Below, in pieces: positions 1-10,007 of a DNA stretch of 64,000 nt. Position 1 is the first letter of the stretch. Each line of letters opens with the position of its first letter. Origin of the DNA: Azorinus chamasolen (Eukaryota > Mollusca > Bivalvia > Cardiida > Solecurtidae); NCBI GenBank assembly GCA_963576725.1, contig OY755241.1, forward strand, positions 57,967,071 through 58,031,070, read 5' to 3'. A model generated the notes under the pieces. It searched no databases and had not been told where the DNA came from. It was given only the letters and a program-made list of their open reading frames with translations. The translations under genes were made by a program, and so were the position numbers.

Positions 1-234
1 AAATAGATTGGATCTAAAATAGCATGTGAGTGTATGGGTTAAACCTTTCAACCCCGTATTATTAGAGTGAAATAGTCTGTCAATGTTGGCTATAGGTTCC
101 AACCAGTATAAAAGGCTTAAACATGCTAGAAGTGGAGTTTGAATGACTAACAGAGCAACCCTTGACAGAGCCTTCTGATCTGGGTCTATTCTGTTTGCCA
201 GTTCCAGTGCATAAAAGGGATAACTATAAATATA

Positions 235-528
235 CAGATGAACGATAAGGCGAACTTCGAGGGACCATACAAATTAGTTCGAGATAACATGTTCGAGTCA
301 TCCGATTTCTAATCTGATCGATTTGTCAATACCACAGCTTTAATACAGGTCTAAAGTAATGCTGTAAGCTCCTGTAGGAGCTTTCAGCATTACTTTAGAC
401 CTGTATTAAGCTCCCACATGTGTTTCTAGATATCAGTAGCGATACATTTTAAAGTCTGTAGTGTTAGTTTTGGAAGGACTGAACGTTTTGTTCGAGTTAT
501 CCGAGTTCGAGATATCGCAGTTCAACTG
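235..528. mobile_element. TA-flanked palindromic MITE, family G
   Basis: The unit is flanked by TA on both sides (233-234 and 529-530). It ends in TTCAACTG on the right with a degraded CAGATGAAC on the left. Arms carry GAACTTCGAGG and ATCTCGAA-like words. The middle (about 340-415) is a near-perfect palindrome centred on CTCCTGTAGGAG, the core shared with families D-I. Non-autonomous Tc1/mariner-pogo-like element by its ends and TA target; no transposase. Confidence 0.75.
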
Positions 529-813
529 TATCACGATACGACCAAGACTTATAAGCACTGAGCTATTTAAATTGTGTTATCTCGCTTAACAAAATTGTGG
601 TTATCCCTAGGTAATAAGCAAGAAAGTTAAGTGTTATTCCAAGTCAACAGTGGAATACCGGTTGGGAAATGGCTCCTTCCTTGGTGTTATGAAAAATACT
701 GATTTGCGACACTTTCCGTTTAAGTGTGCAGATCTCATTATTCACGAAATTTTGTCTGTCAGGAATTGGAAATGAAATAGACGTGAGACATAATTTACTT
801 CGTCTTATACAAA

Positions 814-998
814 TAGTAAAACCTCGATTATTCGAATTTTCTGTATAAAATAATTTAGATACTTTTAGGCAGGTGGCTGCTTAATGCATGGTGAAAGAGA
901 AGCTTTCTGCATGACTTTTGCCATGCATTAAGCTGCCACCTCTCTTAAAGATCGATAATAATACGTATTTTAGTGTTCGAATAATCGAGATTTTACTG
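814..998. mobile_element. TA-flanked palindromic MITE, family F
   Basis: The left end reads AGTAAAACCTCGATTATTCG and the right end mirrors it (CGAATAATCGAGATTTTACTG, 978-998), followed by TA. The shared core GCAGGTGGCTGCTTAATGCA lies in the middle. The tip has lost the usual CTCCTATAGGAG, so the copy is about 20 bp short of the 204-bp copy at 61481. Confidence 0.75.
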
Positions 999-1019
999 TA
1001 CATCCTTATATATATATCT

Positions 1020-1186
1020 TTAACCATTTACTCCATAAATACGCATTTCAACATCTTCGCAAACAGAGACGATCCAGACCAGACGGCTCCTTTTGGAGCC
1101 GTCCGATCAGAGTCTGCTTAGTTTCCTTTTCATATAATACAGATATGATTCTGATGTGCCTGCCATTGCCATAAATTCCAAATTTT
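1020..1186 (+). mobile_element. TTAA MITE family B, left part, split by the 1187-5240 element
   Basis: TTAACCATTTACTCCAT opens the element, followed by the hairpin (about 1056-1125, centre GGCTCCTTTTGGAGCC) and the typical post-hairpin text (ATATAATACAGATATGATTC, TGCCATTGCC). Its expected right part is missing here. It resumes at 5241 and runs to the GGGTTA terminus near 5330, so a 4-kb insertion interrupts this MITE. Confidence 0.75.
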
Positions 1187-1914
1187 CGAGGGTGTAAAGG
1201 TAAAAGGTACTAAGTCACATCAGGTACATTTTGAGAAAAACGCAAAAAACTGTTTGCAAGTTCCCAAGTCCACAATTTGTTATATATTCAAAGTCAAGCT
1301 ATCTGGTTCAATACATTATGTGTAAACAAGTATGACTAGAAGGGTTTTTAAGTTATATGTTCATTTAAAGCTGAAAAAACAATAAGCTATTAAACATGTC
1401 TCCACATAGTTGTCAAATATGTAGTGGTAAATGGTACTAAGAGCACTTAGCACTTCATCCAAAGTAAACATTGTCAGGTAAAATGTACTAAGTGCATTTA
1501 GTACCTTTTACATCTTCGATACTGGCAGTTTTCGTACTTATGCTAAACGACTCATTATAAAAATGCTCAGCAATTACATTATAAATAGATCAGGTTTGAC
1601 TCTTCCATGTATATGAAGACCTATCTGGTTCCAGATATAGCCCACAGAATGTGGGACTAGCGTAAGATCTGGATTGTTTGAAAATGTTAGTCACATTCTG
1701 ATAACCTTTTGCAATACAAATAACAAAACATTCCACAGGAGAACTCATGACTGTGTTAGCAAAGAGAATTATATATTATGAGTTGTAAGTTTCAAGGAAT
1801 TGAAGGTTTACGTTGTAATATACATAATATTCATAGAAATAAAATGAATAAGAATCATTCTGCTATCAATTATCATTAAAGGTGTCCATGACACTACACT
1901 TTATCAGTGCCTGT

Positions 1915-2151
1915 TTAACCCTTTCCTTCATATAAACGCATTTTCATGCATCTGCAAAGAGAGCAGATCAAGATCAAATGGCTTTGATCAGGGTCTGCTC
2001 TGTTTGCTAATGGATTCGAAAGACATGTTTCTTTACTTTCCTAAATGGCTCCAATGTTCCATCTTCCATATTTCATTATAACTCTTTTGTCTATGAATAT
2101 TCTGTAGGTATTATAATTTGGAATAACCAAAGAACAAGGAAAGGGTGTTAA
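1915..2151 (+). mobile_element. TTAA MITE family B, nested in the 1187-5240 element
   Basis: TTAA at both ends (1915-1918, 2148-2151), left end CCCTTTCCTTCATATAAACG, right end GGAAAGGGTG. The hairpin is at about 1952-2015, with a decayed tip. The part after the hairpin (ATTCGAAAGACATGTTTC, ACTTTCCTAAATGGCT) defines a subtype also seen at 9169, 29759 and 51899. Confidence 0.8.
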
Positions 2152-2329
2152 ATCCACAAACTACAAGTCTTTCGATCCCTAATCTCATTTTAACTGGCTG
2201 CTGGAGGGTATAACTTGTTGTTCATATTTTATTGCTTGGTAAAGCTTCATAGTATAGTATGTACTGTTCTGGAAGTGTATCTGACATACAAAGTGAAAGT
2301 AAACCAAACTTTTGGCTTTAGAATTTGGT

Positions 2330-4110
2330 TATTTGCTTCGGTAGCGATGGCAAAGCTGCACCTTTTAGACTAGAATTTCCTGTTGCAGCTTTGTAACCAC
2401 TTCATGAATTCATCTGCTTGCAATGTATATAGATTGTAAAGAAACAGTTTGGTGATTCTTTCCGCACCTGCAGTCCTTTGGTTTTTATCTACTTTACTTT
2501 TACCCTATATCTTGAACTTTTCATGTTCCTGAAATCCATTTTTTATTTAATTTCTTTAGATCCAGAAAATCTCAACATTTCATTGGTACAACAACATAAG
2601 GATTTACTTTTCCTAGCAAAGACAATATGCCTCCCATTGCAATGGTACATACACAGAACTACAGTTTGCCTTTTGGCATGTTCTATAGTAATGTGAATAT
2701 CATCACATTCTTATTTAGGATTGGCGACTCTCAAAGAATTTCTGATTAATGCACATAAATTTACATAATCAAATGCAGTACAGCAATTCTCTGGCTGCAA
2801 AAGTGGTTTCGGTTTTGACCACTAAAGTGTTTGGAATGTTTCCTGCCTCTGTTCAGGACTTATATTTTCTGTGTATCTTAAAAAGCATTTGGAGCAGTTC
2901 TCCCACTGTATCTCTGGCTTTAACGTAATGTCCTGTTTTTGCTTTTGTCGGTGTATAAAAGACCTTCAGCTTTGCTTTCCGCTCAGATTGCTATGAACAT
3001 AGGTGGAGTTCTTTTTTTCATTTTAGGCCATGTTCATCTCCATAATGAGAAAGTGTTTCTGTTAGATGTATCTCCAACTGTTGGTTTGTATCTATTGAAC
3101 TCTCCTTTCAAGATGCCGACCTGCCTTTGTCTCCCACCAGTTGCTTATGTTTTACACCATCGTAATGGTCATGACATGTGACAGCTAAATGTCTATTTTA
3201 AAATAGGTACCTTGTCAACTAGTGGTGCAATGTGAGGCTTAATATCTAAAACAATCTAACTGGTTGCATTGGGTGGCTGGAAAATATTTGAAATTCAAAG
3301 GGGTATTAGGTCTGACATATCTGTATCCAACTGCTCATCTGTTTTTTATTTGGTCAGCCATGCATTTTTATGCTTCCTTTGTTTTAATGGAGTTGGTGAC
3401 TGTCATCTGTCAATTAGACAAAGTTAATGTAGTCATCAATGTTACAAACCAAATGTTAAGTCACCATTGATCGTAGGTCCTGTACAGAGTCTGATTTGTC
3501 AATGTATTCTAATGTGCCGCGAACAGACAGTTTCCATCAGCTTGGATGTGTTTCCTTTCAAGTAAGGTGCATGGTAACAGATTGTTTAAATGTCTTGAGT
3601 GGAAACCATTTGGGCAAAGTGTGAATTTTGTTTTTCTTTAAGTTTTTTTGTTTGGCCCTTTTTCAATACCAATACCTCCAGTTTTCTTTTGCTTTTATTT
3701 TCTTTCTTTTGATATGTTTATCTTGTTTCATACAGTTGGTATCTCGTTTTATAAACTTTCGTTTTGTCCTCTTAACTGATGTGCTATCCTAATCTGAATC
3801 ATTGCAAGTCTGTGTCTAAAGGATGGTAGCTCCTGCTGCCACGTGCAATATTTTCATTAGGTTCCAGGCCGTCAATTGAACTTCAACTTTCTGTTTTATA
3901 CACATTGGTCATACATGTCAAGTCCAGTTTTTATGCTATGAATACATCACTGTCTTTGCCTTAAGATTTTCAGCCAGAGTATTTGCTGCAGTTCTGCCAG
4001 TGAGGTGTTTCGTTCCTCAGACCTTGAGTCACGTTGTTCAGTTAGATCCGCTATTGAATTACTGTATATTTCCTCGTCTTCTAGATTTGTTGTATATTTG
4101 CTTAAAGACT
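2330..4110 (-). pseudogene. Decayed reverse-strand protein-coding region inside the 4-kb element
   Basis: The reverse strand reads as recognisable protein for nearly 2 kb, broken by scattered stops and at least three frameshifts. Good stretches include LEIHLTETLSHYGDEHGLK (about 3022-3100), LAVTCHDHYDGVKHKQLV (about 3135-3190), DIKPHIAPLVDKVPILK (about 3196-3249, shifted by one frame) and AKTGHYVKARDTVGELLQ (about 2880-2950). Upstream (about 3560-4080) the frame is Lys-rich, like a linker. Several stops could be decayed Arg or Trp codons. I do not recognise the family. Its position between the inverted ends makes it a candidate former transposase or accessory protein of that element. An unrelated captured gene is the alternative. 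Confidence 0.5.
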
Positions 4111-4204
4111 TACCAAACACACATAATGGCTACTCAGTGTCTTGAGAGCTTTTGTAGAAGTTAAAATATGATTAATTGTATGTCTCATTTCACTGGATGA
4201 CAGA

Positions 4205-4450
4205 TGTACTTCATTCTCAGTGATATATTTTCTGGTCCTTCGGGATCATTAGTTTTGATAGTATAAGTTTTGAAAATTGAATACAGCTTAAGCCGGTGCT
4301 AGGGGGCGTGAGTAGTGTTGCACTTTGAATTTCTACTCATGAACAGACTCAATAAAATTGAGTCTGCAATGTTCTCATTTAGCATTGCTACTTGTGCTTT
4401 CGGAGGGTCTCCCACTTTCAGAATATATTTCATTCTCTGTGCAAAGAGAG
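4205..4450 (-). repeat. Dispersed repeat family N, copy 1
   Basis: It shares TGGTCCTTCGGGATCATTAG, GCCGGTGCTAGGGG and TCTCCCACTTTCAGAATATA with the copy at about 12045-12302. The reverse complement matches 9781-10010 and about 28410-28505. It is not palindromic. The family has no recognised coding capacity. Confidence 0.7.
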
Positions 4451-5240
4451 CAGTCATTTCTCTGAAATGTTCATCCTTTGATAGGCAGGTGACGTTTCTA
4501 TTTTATTAGCGTCATCATCACTGTTGCTGTCTTCTTTTATAAATTGTAGTAATGAATCTGACTAGGCTTTGTTGTCCATTTACAAACTAAGCAGATCGCA
4601 AGGCAATCATGTTACAATCCTAAGTAGATAAACTCTTTTCTTGGAAAGTTTGAAAGTTTGAAAGTTCTTGTATTTCTTTAAGATGGAAAAACAACTTGAA
4701 TTATCTTTTCCTCAAAACATGTAATACAAACTGTAAAAAGAAAGTGTTATATTGATTGATATTTATAACTATCTAAGAAAAGGTCAATTTATTACTCATG
4801 GCTACAGTGGATAATAATTTCTTGTCTCGTATACCGGCAAAGGTGTGAAACAATGCCCATATTTTGGTATATTGAAATAAATAAAGCCTAATGGGGGTTG
4901 AATTAGCTATTATGTGGTGTCTGTAGACTAGATCTATACTACATGTGAAAACAGCAGAGGGTGTTAAGTGATCTACTGGTGTATGCTGTACGGGTAAAAG
5001 GTACTAAAGTACAGATAGTACCTTTTACCTCAACAAATATACACATAGTACCTTTTACCTCATGGGTATTTGCCTGTTTGCAGTTAGTACCTTAAGTAAA
5101 CTACATTTTTATTACTTAATGTTGCTCAGATAACATACATATTTTTTTAGAAGAAAGCTACTATATTAAGGGTGTGCAAAATATAAAAAAGTCATTTTTG
5201 ACAAAAATGTTACTTAGTACCTTTTACCTTTACACCCTCG

Positions 5241-5330
5241 CAATGTCCATGAGCTATTATCACAAATTAATATAATCAAGAGTCATGATGTCATTATTTC
5301 TTACATGAATATTCATGGAGTAAAGGGTTA
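5241..5330 (+). mobile_element. Right part of the split family B MITE
   Basis: CAATGTCCATGAGCTATTA, then CATGATGTCATTATTTCTTA and CATGGAGTAAAGGGTTA are the standard right end of family B. It directly follows the inverted end at 5240 and completes the MITE begun at 1020. Confidence 0.75.
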
Positions 5331-5411
5331 ACATTTAACACTCTATGAAAAATAATGTCTGCTCAAAATTAGACCTGATACAATTTTGACAACTTCCGAT
5401 TCGAGCAAGCT

Positions 5412-5485
5412 TTTACTATTGACCGAGTGTCGGATATCTTTGATCCTGGTCAAATGCCGAGTTACCAAACTGTTTGACACTCTGA
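5412..5485. repeat. Degenerate family A hairpin
   Basis: ATTGACCGAGTGTC, TTGATCCTGGTCAAATGCCG and ACTGTTTGACACTC mark a worn copy of the GGATCC-arm hairpin. The palindrome is no longer intact. Confidence 0.5.
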
Positions 5486-5599
5486 CAGAAGTTGTGAAGA
5501 AATAAGGTAAACAGTAAATATAAGTCTGTAGCAGACTACAGTATATGCAGATGTTTTTGGTGCAGGGTGTAATGTTCAGAGATCCAGACAAAATGTGTA

Positions 5600-5760
5600 C
5601 ATGAACATTTTCAAGAGTAGCTCCTTTATTACTCCACCAACCCCTATGTTGTGACCACTCTTTAGAATCGTCTCAACAAGACGATTCTTAAGAGTGGTCA
5701 CATCATGGTGTTCGGTGGAGCAATAACGATTTTAGTATTTGAATACGCACCTTCATTGTT
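5600..5760. repeat. Family J hairpin element
   Basis: The arms at about 5632-5720 form a long inverted repeat: CTCCACCAA...TGTGACCACTCTTTAGAATC against GACGATTCTTAAGAGTGGTC...TTCGGTGGAG. The flanks TTTTCAAGAGTAGCTCC and ACGATTTTAGTATTTGA recur with every J copy. Confidence 0.75.
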
Positions 5761-5828
5761 CAAGATACATATTCGTAATAATAATCATCTGATCTGGATT
5801 TACACTGTGTGCAAATGACAGTACATTC

Positions 5829-5875
5829 TCCCCCCCCCCACACACACACACACACACACTCACACACACACTCAC
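5829..5875 (+). repeat. C-run and CA microsatellite
   Basis: A run of nine or more C is followed by a CA repeat with two CT interruptions. It is a simple-sequence tract of the kind that is usually length-polymorphic. Confidence 0.9.
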
Positions 5876-5880
5876 TTCAT

Positions 5881-6069
5881 TAATCATTTGCTCCATGGAT
5901 ATTCATATAAAAAATAATGACATCATCATTCATAAGAATCAATTCGAGTACATTATGTAATGTATTTATAACACAGGAAGGGTTTCCAAGGTTGAAACTA
6001 TAATATAATGTATATTATAATATCATAAGCAAACATAGCAGACCCTGACCAAACAATTCCTGCTTGCAA
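5881..6069 (-). mobile_element. Degenerate family B MITE (reverse)
   Basis: TTTGCTCCATGGATATTCAT, AAAAATAATGACATCATCAT and AGCAAACATAGCAGACCCTG are the reverse-orientation family B landmarks. The hairpin is truncated and the element runs directly into the next copy. Confidence 0.6.
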
Positions 6070-6377
6070 ATGCCTTTACCCGTTACTCCATATATTCGCC
6101 TTTCTATGCCTTTGCAAACGGAGCAGACAAAGATCAGACCCAGTCTAGTTTAAAGTTACCGTTTCGCGGCTGTGCAAACAGAGTAGACCCAGATCAGACG
6201 GCTCCTATAGGAGCCGTCTGATCAGGGTCTGCTCTGTTTGCTTCTGATATAATATAGATATGATTCTGAAGTTTATGCCAAGGACAATTCCTGTGTCAAT
6301 GTACTTTTATATCAAAGTAATCTAATTAATATTCATGACGTAATTAATTAATTAATATCATTGAAGGAAAGGATTAA
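6070..6377 (+). mobile_element. TTAA MITE family B with a duplicated left hairpin arm
   Basis: The left end reads TTTACCCGTTACTCCATATA and the right end GGAAAGGATTAA. A good hairpin lies at 6172-6242 (centre GGCTCCTATAGGAGCC). A first, broken arm sits at about 6113-6160, so the arm start is present twice. Confidence 0.75.
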
Positions 6378-6752
6378 AAGGAGTGTCCAAGTAGTAAAGC
6401 AATAGTGAGCAAGTTATTTCAGATACATGTAACGAACAAATCATACATGACTGTGTCACAAAGTAGTTTCAGTTAATTTGGTTTAATGCTATGTAATTTT
6501 GCAGATTCCTAATTGATCCATAAATAAGTACTCTATGAGGTATTTCTGTCACGATTAATCAAGAATAATTACGCATCTCGTGCATAGCGTTTACACATAA
6601 ATTCTTGCAAAGATGATTATCAAGAGGAAGAAATTATAGCTTAATAGATGTTAAATCTCTCACCGCCAGGAGATGTTTACTCTCTCGCCGCCATGATCGC
6701 TGGAAAGCAAGCCTGCATTGTTTGTTGCAATGAGACAAGATATGATTACAAC

Positions 6753-6820
6753 TGCAAATAGTTTGGATCCAGATGAGACGCCGAGTAACTCGGCGTCTCA
6801 CCAGGATCCAAGCTATTTGA
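6753..6820. repeat. Family A hairpin (GGATCC arms)
   Basis: GTTTGGATCCAGATGAGACG is mirrored by CGTCTCACCAGGATCCAAGC around the centre GAGTAACTC. The arms differ at the conserved A/T position (CCAGATG versus CCTGGTG read on the other strand). Confidence 0.8.
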
Positions 6821-6880
6821 TTACCCACGTATATGTTTGAGAAGTTGAAGGAGCATCCATTCTGAAACTGAACCCTGTCC

Positions 6881-7020
6881 TTCATATAAACGCTTTTTGC
6901 ACGCATTTGCAAACAGAGTAGACCCAGATCAGACAAGTCCTGAAAGAGCTGTCTGACCAGGGTTTGCTATATTTGCTTATGGTTCAATATAGATTTCTTA
7001 CATGATCTGGGTCTACTCTA
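6881..7020 (+). mobile_element. Family B MITE fragment with hairpin
   Basis: It begins CCCTGTCCTTCATATAAACG. The hairpin is at about 6908-6975 with a worn tip (AGTCCTGAAAGAGCT). The right part is lost and a second hairpin-arm fragment (ATCTGGGTCTACTCTATTTG) follows at about 7000. Confidence 0.6.
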
Positions 7021-7266
7021 TTTGCTTATTTAATGAACTATATCTGATTCTACACTATATGTCAGTTCATATGTTGATTTAGTGTCCTAATATTTGAATA
7101 ATCAATCCCTGAACGACATATAACCAATGTGAAATTAGGCTTGATTTCGAATTTTATACAATTCATTTCACAGTGAATCAGATTAGTTTTACAATTTGAA
7201 TACTGAGGTTTGTAAAGGGATTGGTCAATCATGGATATACGATATAGTCCAATCAGTATGGAATAG

Positions 7267-7274
7267 TACATGTA
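7267..7274. other. TACATGTA octamer, candidate excision footprint, next to a MITE
   Basis: The octamer abuts the family E element that starts at 7275, so the MITE occupies the second TA of the octamer. Confidence 0.6.
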
Positions 7275-7478
7275 CAGTAAAACCTCTCTAAACCGGAATT
7301 CTAGTAGAGAAGAATTGAGATATATTTAGGCAGGTGGCTGCTTAATGCAGGATGAAAGTCATGCAAAAAGCTCCTGGAGGAGCTTTCTGCATGACTTTCA
7401 CTCTGCATTAAGCTGCCACCTGTCTCCAAGACCGATCTTTATACTACATATAACGTCAGGATTATAGGGGGTTTACTG
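7275..7478. mobile_element. TA-flanked palindromic MITE, family E
   Basis: 204 bp, opening CAGTAAAACCTCTCTAAACC and closing GGGGGTTTACTG, with TA on both sides (7273-7274, 7479-7480). The core GCAGGTGGCTGCTTAATGCA has the tip AGCTCCTGGAGGAGCT. Tc1/mariner-pogo-like non-autonomous element. Confidence 0.8.
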
Positions 7479-7499
7479 TATGGTTTGCGAGATGGTTTT

Positions 7500-7590
7500 G
7501 AATGACAACCATTGCAGACCAAAGATCAGAGAACTCCTATTACTCAAGGAGTCCACTGATCTGGATCTACATGTATACTGTTTGAAGACG
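7500..7590. repeat. Family B-like hairpin with an inserted CATGTA
   Basis: The arms AGATCAGAGAACTCC and GGAGTCCACTGATCT form a worn hairpin. The right arm reads GATCTACATGTATACTG where relatives have an uninterrupted TCTACACTG. TACATGTA is at 7568-7575. Confidence 0.6.
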
Positions 7591-7996
7591 CCAGTGCATT
7601 CGCTGTTATTTGTCAAGCATTTAAAGGGTTAATTTTGATTTACTGTCGGTTAAACTAACCAGCGGTTTTTTTTACAATTTACTTGAAAGTAATCTGAGTA
7701 ATGCTCCTTTGTCAAAAATGAGTACAAAAAATGTATTATTTGAATAATTCTTTTTAATTACACGCTCGTAGAATTTAGTGTTTGGCAAACTCATAAATGA
7801 GATATTCTACTAGATTTTATGAATATTTTTGTTTAATTACAATTATTGGTGGATTTTTAACGAATGTTATAACTTTTATACCCTATTCGTGTAAAATATA
7901 ATGACACCATGAATATTTATTAGATTATTTTTATAATGGAATATGAACACAGTATTAATTAAAACTGTAGAATAAAATCAACAATATATTATTTCA
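7591..7996. other. AT-rich stretch without recognised features
   Basis: Strongly AT-rich, with no usable reading frame. The last part (about 7890-7990) resembles worn right-end text of family B in reverse orientation. Confidence 0.5.
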
Positions 7997-8110
7997 TAAG
8001 AAAACAGATAATATCCTGACCCGAAGGCTCCTACAGGGGACGTCTGATCTAGGTCTACTCTGTTTGCAAATCTGTGAAAATGCGTTTATGCTGACAAATT
8101 GAAGATTGCT
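7997..8110 (-). mobile_element. Family B hairpin remnant
   Basis: ACAGATAATATCCTGACC, then GGCTCCTACAGGGGACGTC and AGGTCTACTCTGTTTGCAAA form a worn hairpin. The outer end GCGTTTATGCTGACAAA lacks a terminal CCCTTTC match. Confidence 0.55.
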
Positions 8111-8141
8111 TAAACCTAATCTGTTAAATTTTCACATGTAT

Positions 8142-8399
8142 TTAACCCTCTCCTCCATGAACATTTATGTAAGAAATAATGACGTCATGAATATGAATTA
8201 GATTAACTATAATAATAGCACATGGACACGGGAATTTCGGCCATGGCATAAATTGTAGAATCATGTGTATATTATAACATAAGTAAACAGAACAGACCCT
8301 GATCAGACGGCTCCAATAGGAGCCGTCTGATCTGGGTCTACTCTGTTTGCAAAGACGTAGAAAAGCGAAAATATGGAGGAAATGGTTAAGCGTTCGAAT
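8142..8399 (-). mobile_element. TTAA MITE family B, complete
   Basis: TTAA at 8142-8145 and 8396-8399. It opens CCCTCTCCTCCATGAACATT and closes ATATGGAGGAAATGG. The hairpin at about 8283-8352 has the centre GGCTCCAATAGGAGCC and the conserved asymmetry CCCTGATC versus CCCAGATC between its arms. No TATA-dependent or coding signal was seen inside. Confidence 0.85.
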
Positions 8400-8679
8400 T
8401 AATGAAACTTTACTGTAGTACATCGTAACATTAACAATCAGGATATTTCAGAACAGATTGTCACAGGAGCTGTATCTGAAATACAAATGAAGTTACCAAA
8501 CGACCAGACTTATTACTAAAGATGGCATTAATCTAACGCTGTTTAAATTCTGTCACGCAATTCCTCCATGACTTTTCCGTTCTTAAACTAAAGCCTTAAC
8601 CGGAAATATCTAAATCTCTCCATAAATGATGTATTTCGTGACAGTCTTTTGCTTTAACATTTTGATATTTATTTAACCC
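8400..8679. other. No recognised features
   Basis: AT-rich single-copy-looking sequence between two MITEs. No reading frame, tRNA or palindrome stands out. Confidence 0.5.
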
Positions 8680-8909
8680 TTAACCTTTTCCTCCATAAAA
8701 ACGCCTTTCTACGCCTCTGTAATAGTCACTTCTTGAAACCATTGTGGTAAATAGAGCATTTGCTCCTATAGGAGCAAATGCTCTATTTACCACAATGGTT
8801 TCAAACTACAAAATTCTAAACTTTTTCCTTTTCTCTAGTAAATGCTCCTTTTCAATAGATGTATTCAAAGAGGTTGTATATAAAATTAGCCTATGAGGTA
8901 ATGGATTAA
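8680..8909 (+). mobile_element. TTAA MITE family C
   Basis: TTAA at 8680-8683 and 8906-8909. It starts CCTTTTCCTCCATAAAAACG. The perfect hairpin at about 8737-8805 has arms GAAACCATTGTGGTAAATAG and the centre TTGCTCCTATAGGAGCAA. The tail carries TAAATGCTCCTTTTC and AAAGAGGTTGTA, seen in all C copies. Confidence 0.85.
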
Positions 8910-8914
8910 ATCCC

Positions 8915-9160
8915 CATATATGCCTTTTTAACGATCTGACAGACAGAGTAGACCCTGACCTGGTGGCCCCTAGCCGTCTGATGAGGATCTGCACTGTTTG
9001 CTTATGGAATTACACGTGTATATAGATCTGAGTATACTGTTCTTTCTAGTCAATATTTCCTGTGTTCACATACATGTACCATTATAAAACGTCATCTAAT
9101 TAATATTCATGATACCGTTTTCTTTTACATACATGTACATATCCATGAAGCAAATAGTGA
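8915..9160 (+). mobile_element. Degenerate family B MITE with two CATGTA insertions
   Basis: The hairpin at about 8945-9000 has lost its tip (GGTGGCCCCTAGCCGTC). The right part carries TACATGTA at 9071-9078 and 9130-9137. Removing six bases from each restores the family spacing. Confidence 0.6.
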
Positions 9161-9168
9161 CAGGCTTT

Positions 9169-9418
9169 TTAACCATTTCCTTCATATATACACGCATTTG
9201 CAAACAGAGTAGCCCAGATCAGACGGTTCCTAGAGAAGCTGTCTTATCAGGGTCTGCTCTGTTTGCTAAAGAAATTTGACAGATTTGTTTCTTTACTTTC
9301 ATAACTTTCTAAAATGGCTTCAATGTTCAACCTTCCATACTTCATTATAACTATTTTGTTCATGAATATTCAGTACGTATTGAAATTTGGAATAAACATA
9401 GAACAGGGAAATGTTTGA
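9169..9418 (+). mobile_element. TTAA MITE family B
   Basis: It starts TTAACCATTTCCTTCATATA and ends near AACAGGGAAATGTTTG. The hairpin at about 9205-9268 has the tip GGTTCCTAGAGAAGCT. It is the same subtype as 1915-2151, with ACTTTCATAACTTTCTAAAA after the hairpin. Confidence 0.75.
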
Positions 9419-9504
9419 GTCCCATATTCGTACAGTCAAGAAGTCCGAAGACCAAATTTCTGAAAAATAAATTCAAAATTCAAAACATGACCAGTGAACA
9501 AGTA

Positions 9505-9665
9505 CAGTTGCACCTAAACATCTCGAACTTAAAATGACAGTACAAATTACTTCGAGATAACAGAAGTACGGACAATCTGGACAATTTCACAAGTTCACAG
9601 CTTAATGCAGGTCCAACATGTAGAGGCTTTCTGCATTAATATCGATCTGCATTAAGTTAACTACA
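9505..9665. mobile_element. Truncated family G MITE
   Basis: Flanked on the left by TA, it opens CAGTTGCACCTAAACATCTC and reaches the core (AGCTTAATGCAGGTCC, CTGCATTAAGTTAAC). The right arm is missing. Confidence 0.6.
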
Positions 9666-9719
9666 TAGTTACAATGTATGCCAAACACTTCAGGGTCAGA
9701 CCTAAAATTGTTAATTATT

Positions 9720-9778
9720 CTATACGCAAAAAGAGCAGGCCCTGATCAGGCGGATGAGCTCTTTTCTGTTGTGCATGC
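9720..9778. repeat. Family B hairpin fragment
   Basis: ACGCAAAAAGAGCAGGCCCT and GATGAGCTCTTTTCTG are a collapsed relic of the hairpin. Nothing else of the MITE remains. Confidence 0.4.
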
Positions 9779-9780
9779 TT

Positions 9781-10007
9781 TCATTAAAAATTCTGAAGGG
9801 AGGTGATCCCCCGAGAGCAAAAATTGCAACACAAAAAAAGGAAATTGCGGACTCGGTTTTATTGAGTCTGTTCATGAACAGTAATTGAAAGTGCAACACT
9901 GCTCAAGCCCCCTAGCACCGGCTTAAGCGGTATTCAATTTTCAGAACAAAAAATACTGAAATTCATGATCTTGAAGAATCAGAAGGTATAACAACACTGA
10001 GAATGAA
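9781..10007 (+). repeat. Dispersed repeat family N, copy 2
   Basis: TTCTGAAGGGAGGTGATCCC, TTATTGAGTCTGTTCATGAA and CCCCCTAGCACCGGCTTAAG match the reverse complement of 4205-4450. Its far end is cut by the family P element. Confidence 0.7.

Larger units (their letters stand above)
1187..5240 (-). mobile_element. 4,054-bp transposon-like element with 29-bp perfect terminal inverted repeats
   Basis: Bases 1187-1215 (CGAGGGTGTAAAGGTAAAAG then GTACTAAGT) are the exact reverse complement of 5212-5240. Subterminal copies of the GTAAAAGGTACTAA word, some degraded, recur at both ends: about 1427, 1475 and 1490 on the left; about 4995, 5020, 5045 and 5080 on the right. Multiple end-proximal copies are typical of transposase binding sites in cut-and-paste DNA transposons. 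The interior contains a decayed reverse-strand coding stretch (about 2330-4110), a nested family B MITE (1915-2151) and a family N repeat (about 4205-4450). It interrupts another family B MITE (1020-1186 plus 5241-5330), which fixes its outer limits. No clear target-site duplication is visible, and I cannot assign a superfamily. Confidence 0.7.

Noticed and set aside
2478..4509. Forward-strand frames of 64-80 codons in the 4-kb element
   Set aside because: The reverse strand carries the conserved-looking peptide text. The forward frames are its shadows.
1187..5240. Target-site duplication for the 4-kb element
   Set aside because: The flanks AAATTTT and CAATGTC do not match, so I do not claim a duplication even though the insertion point is clear.
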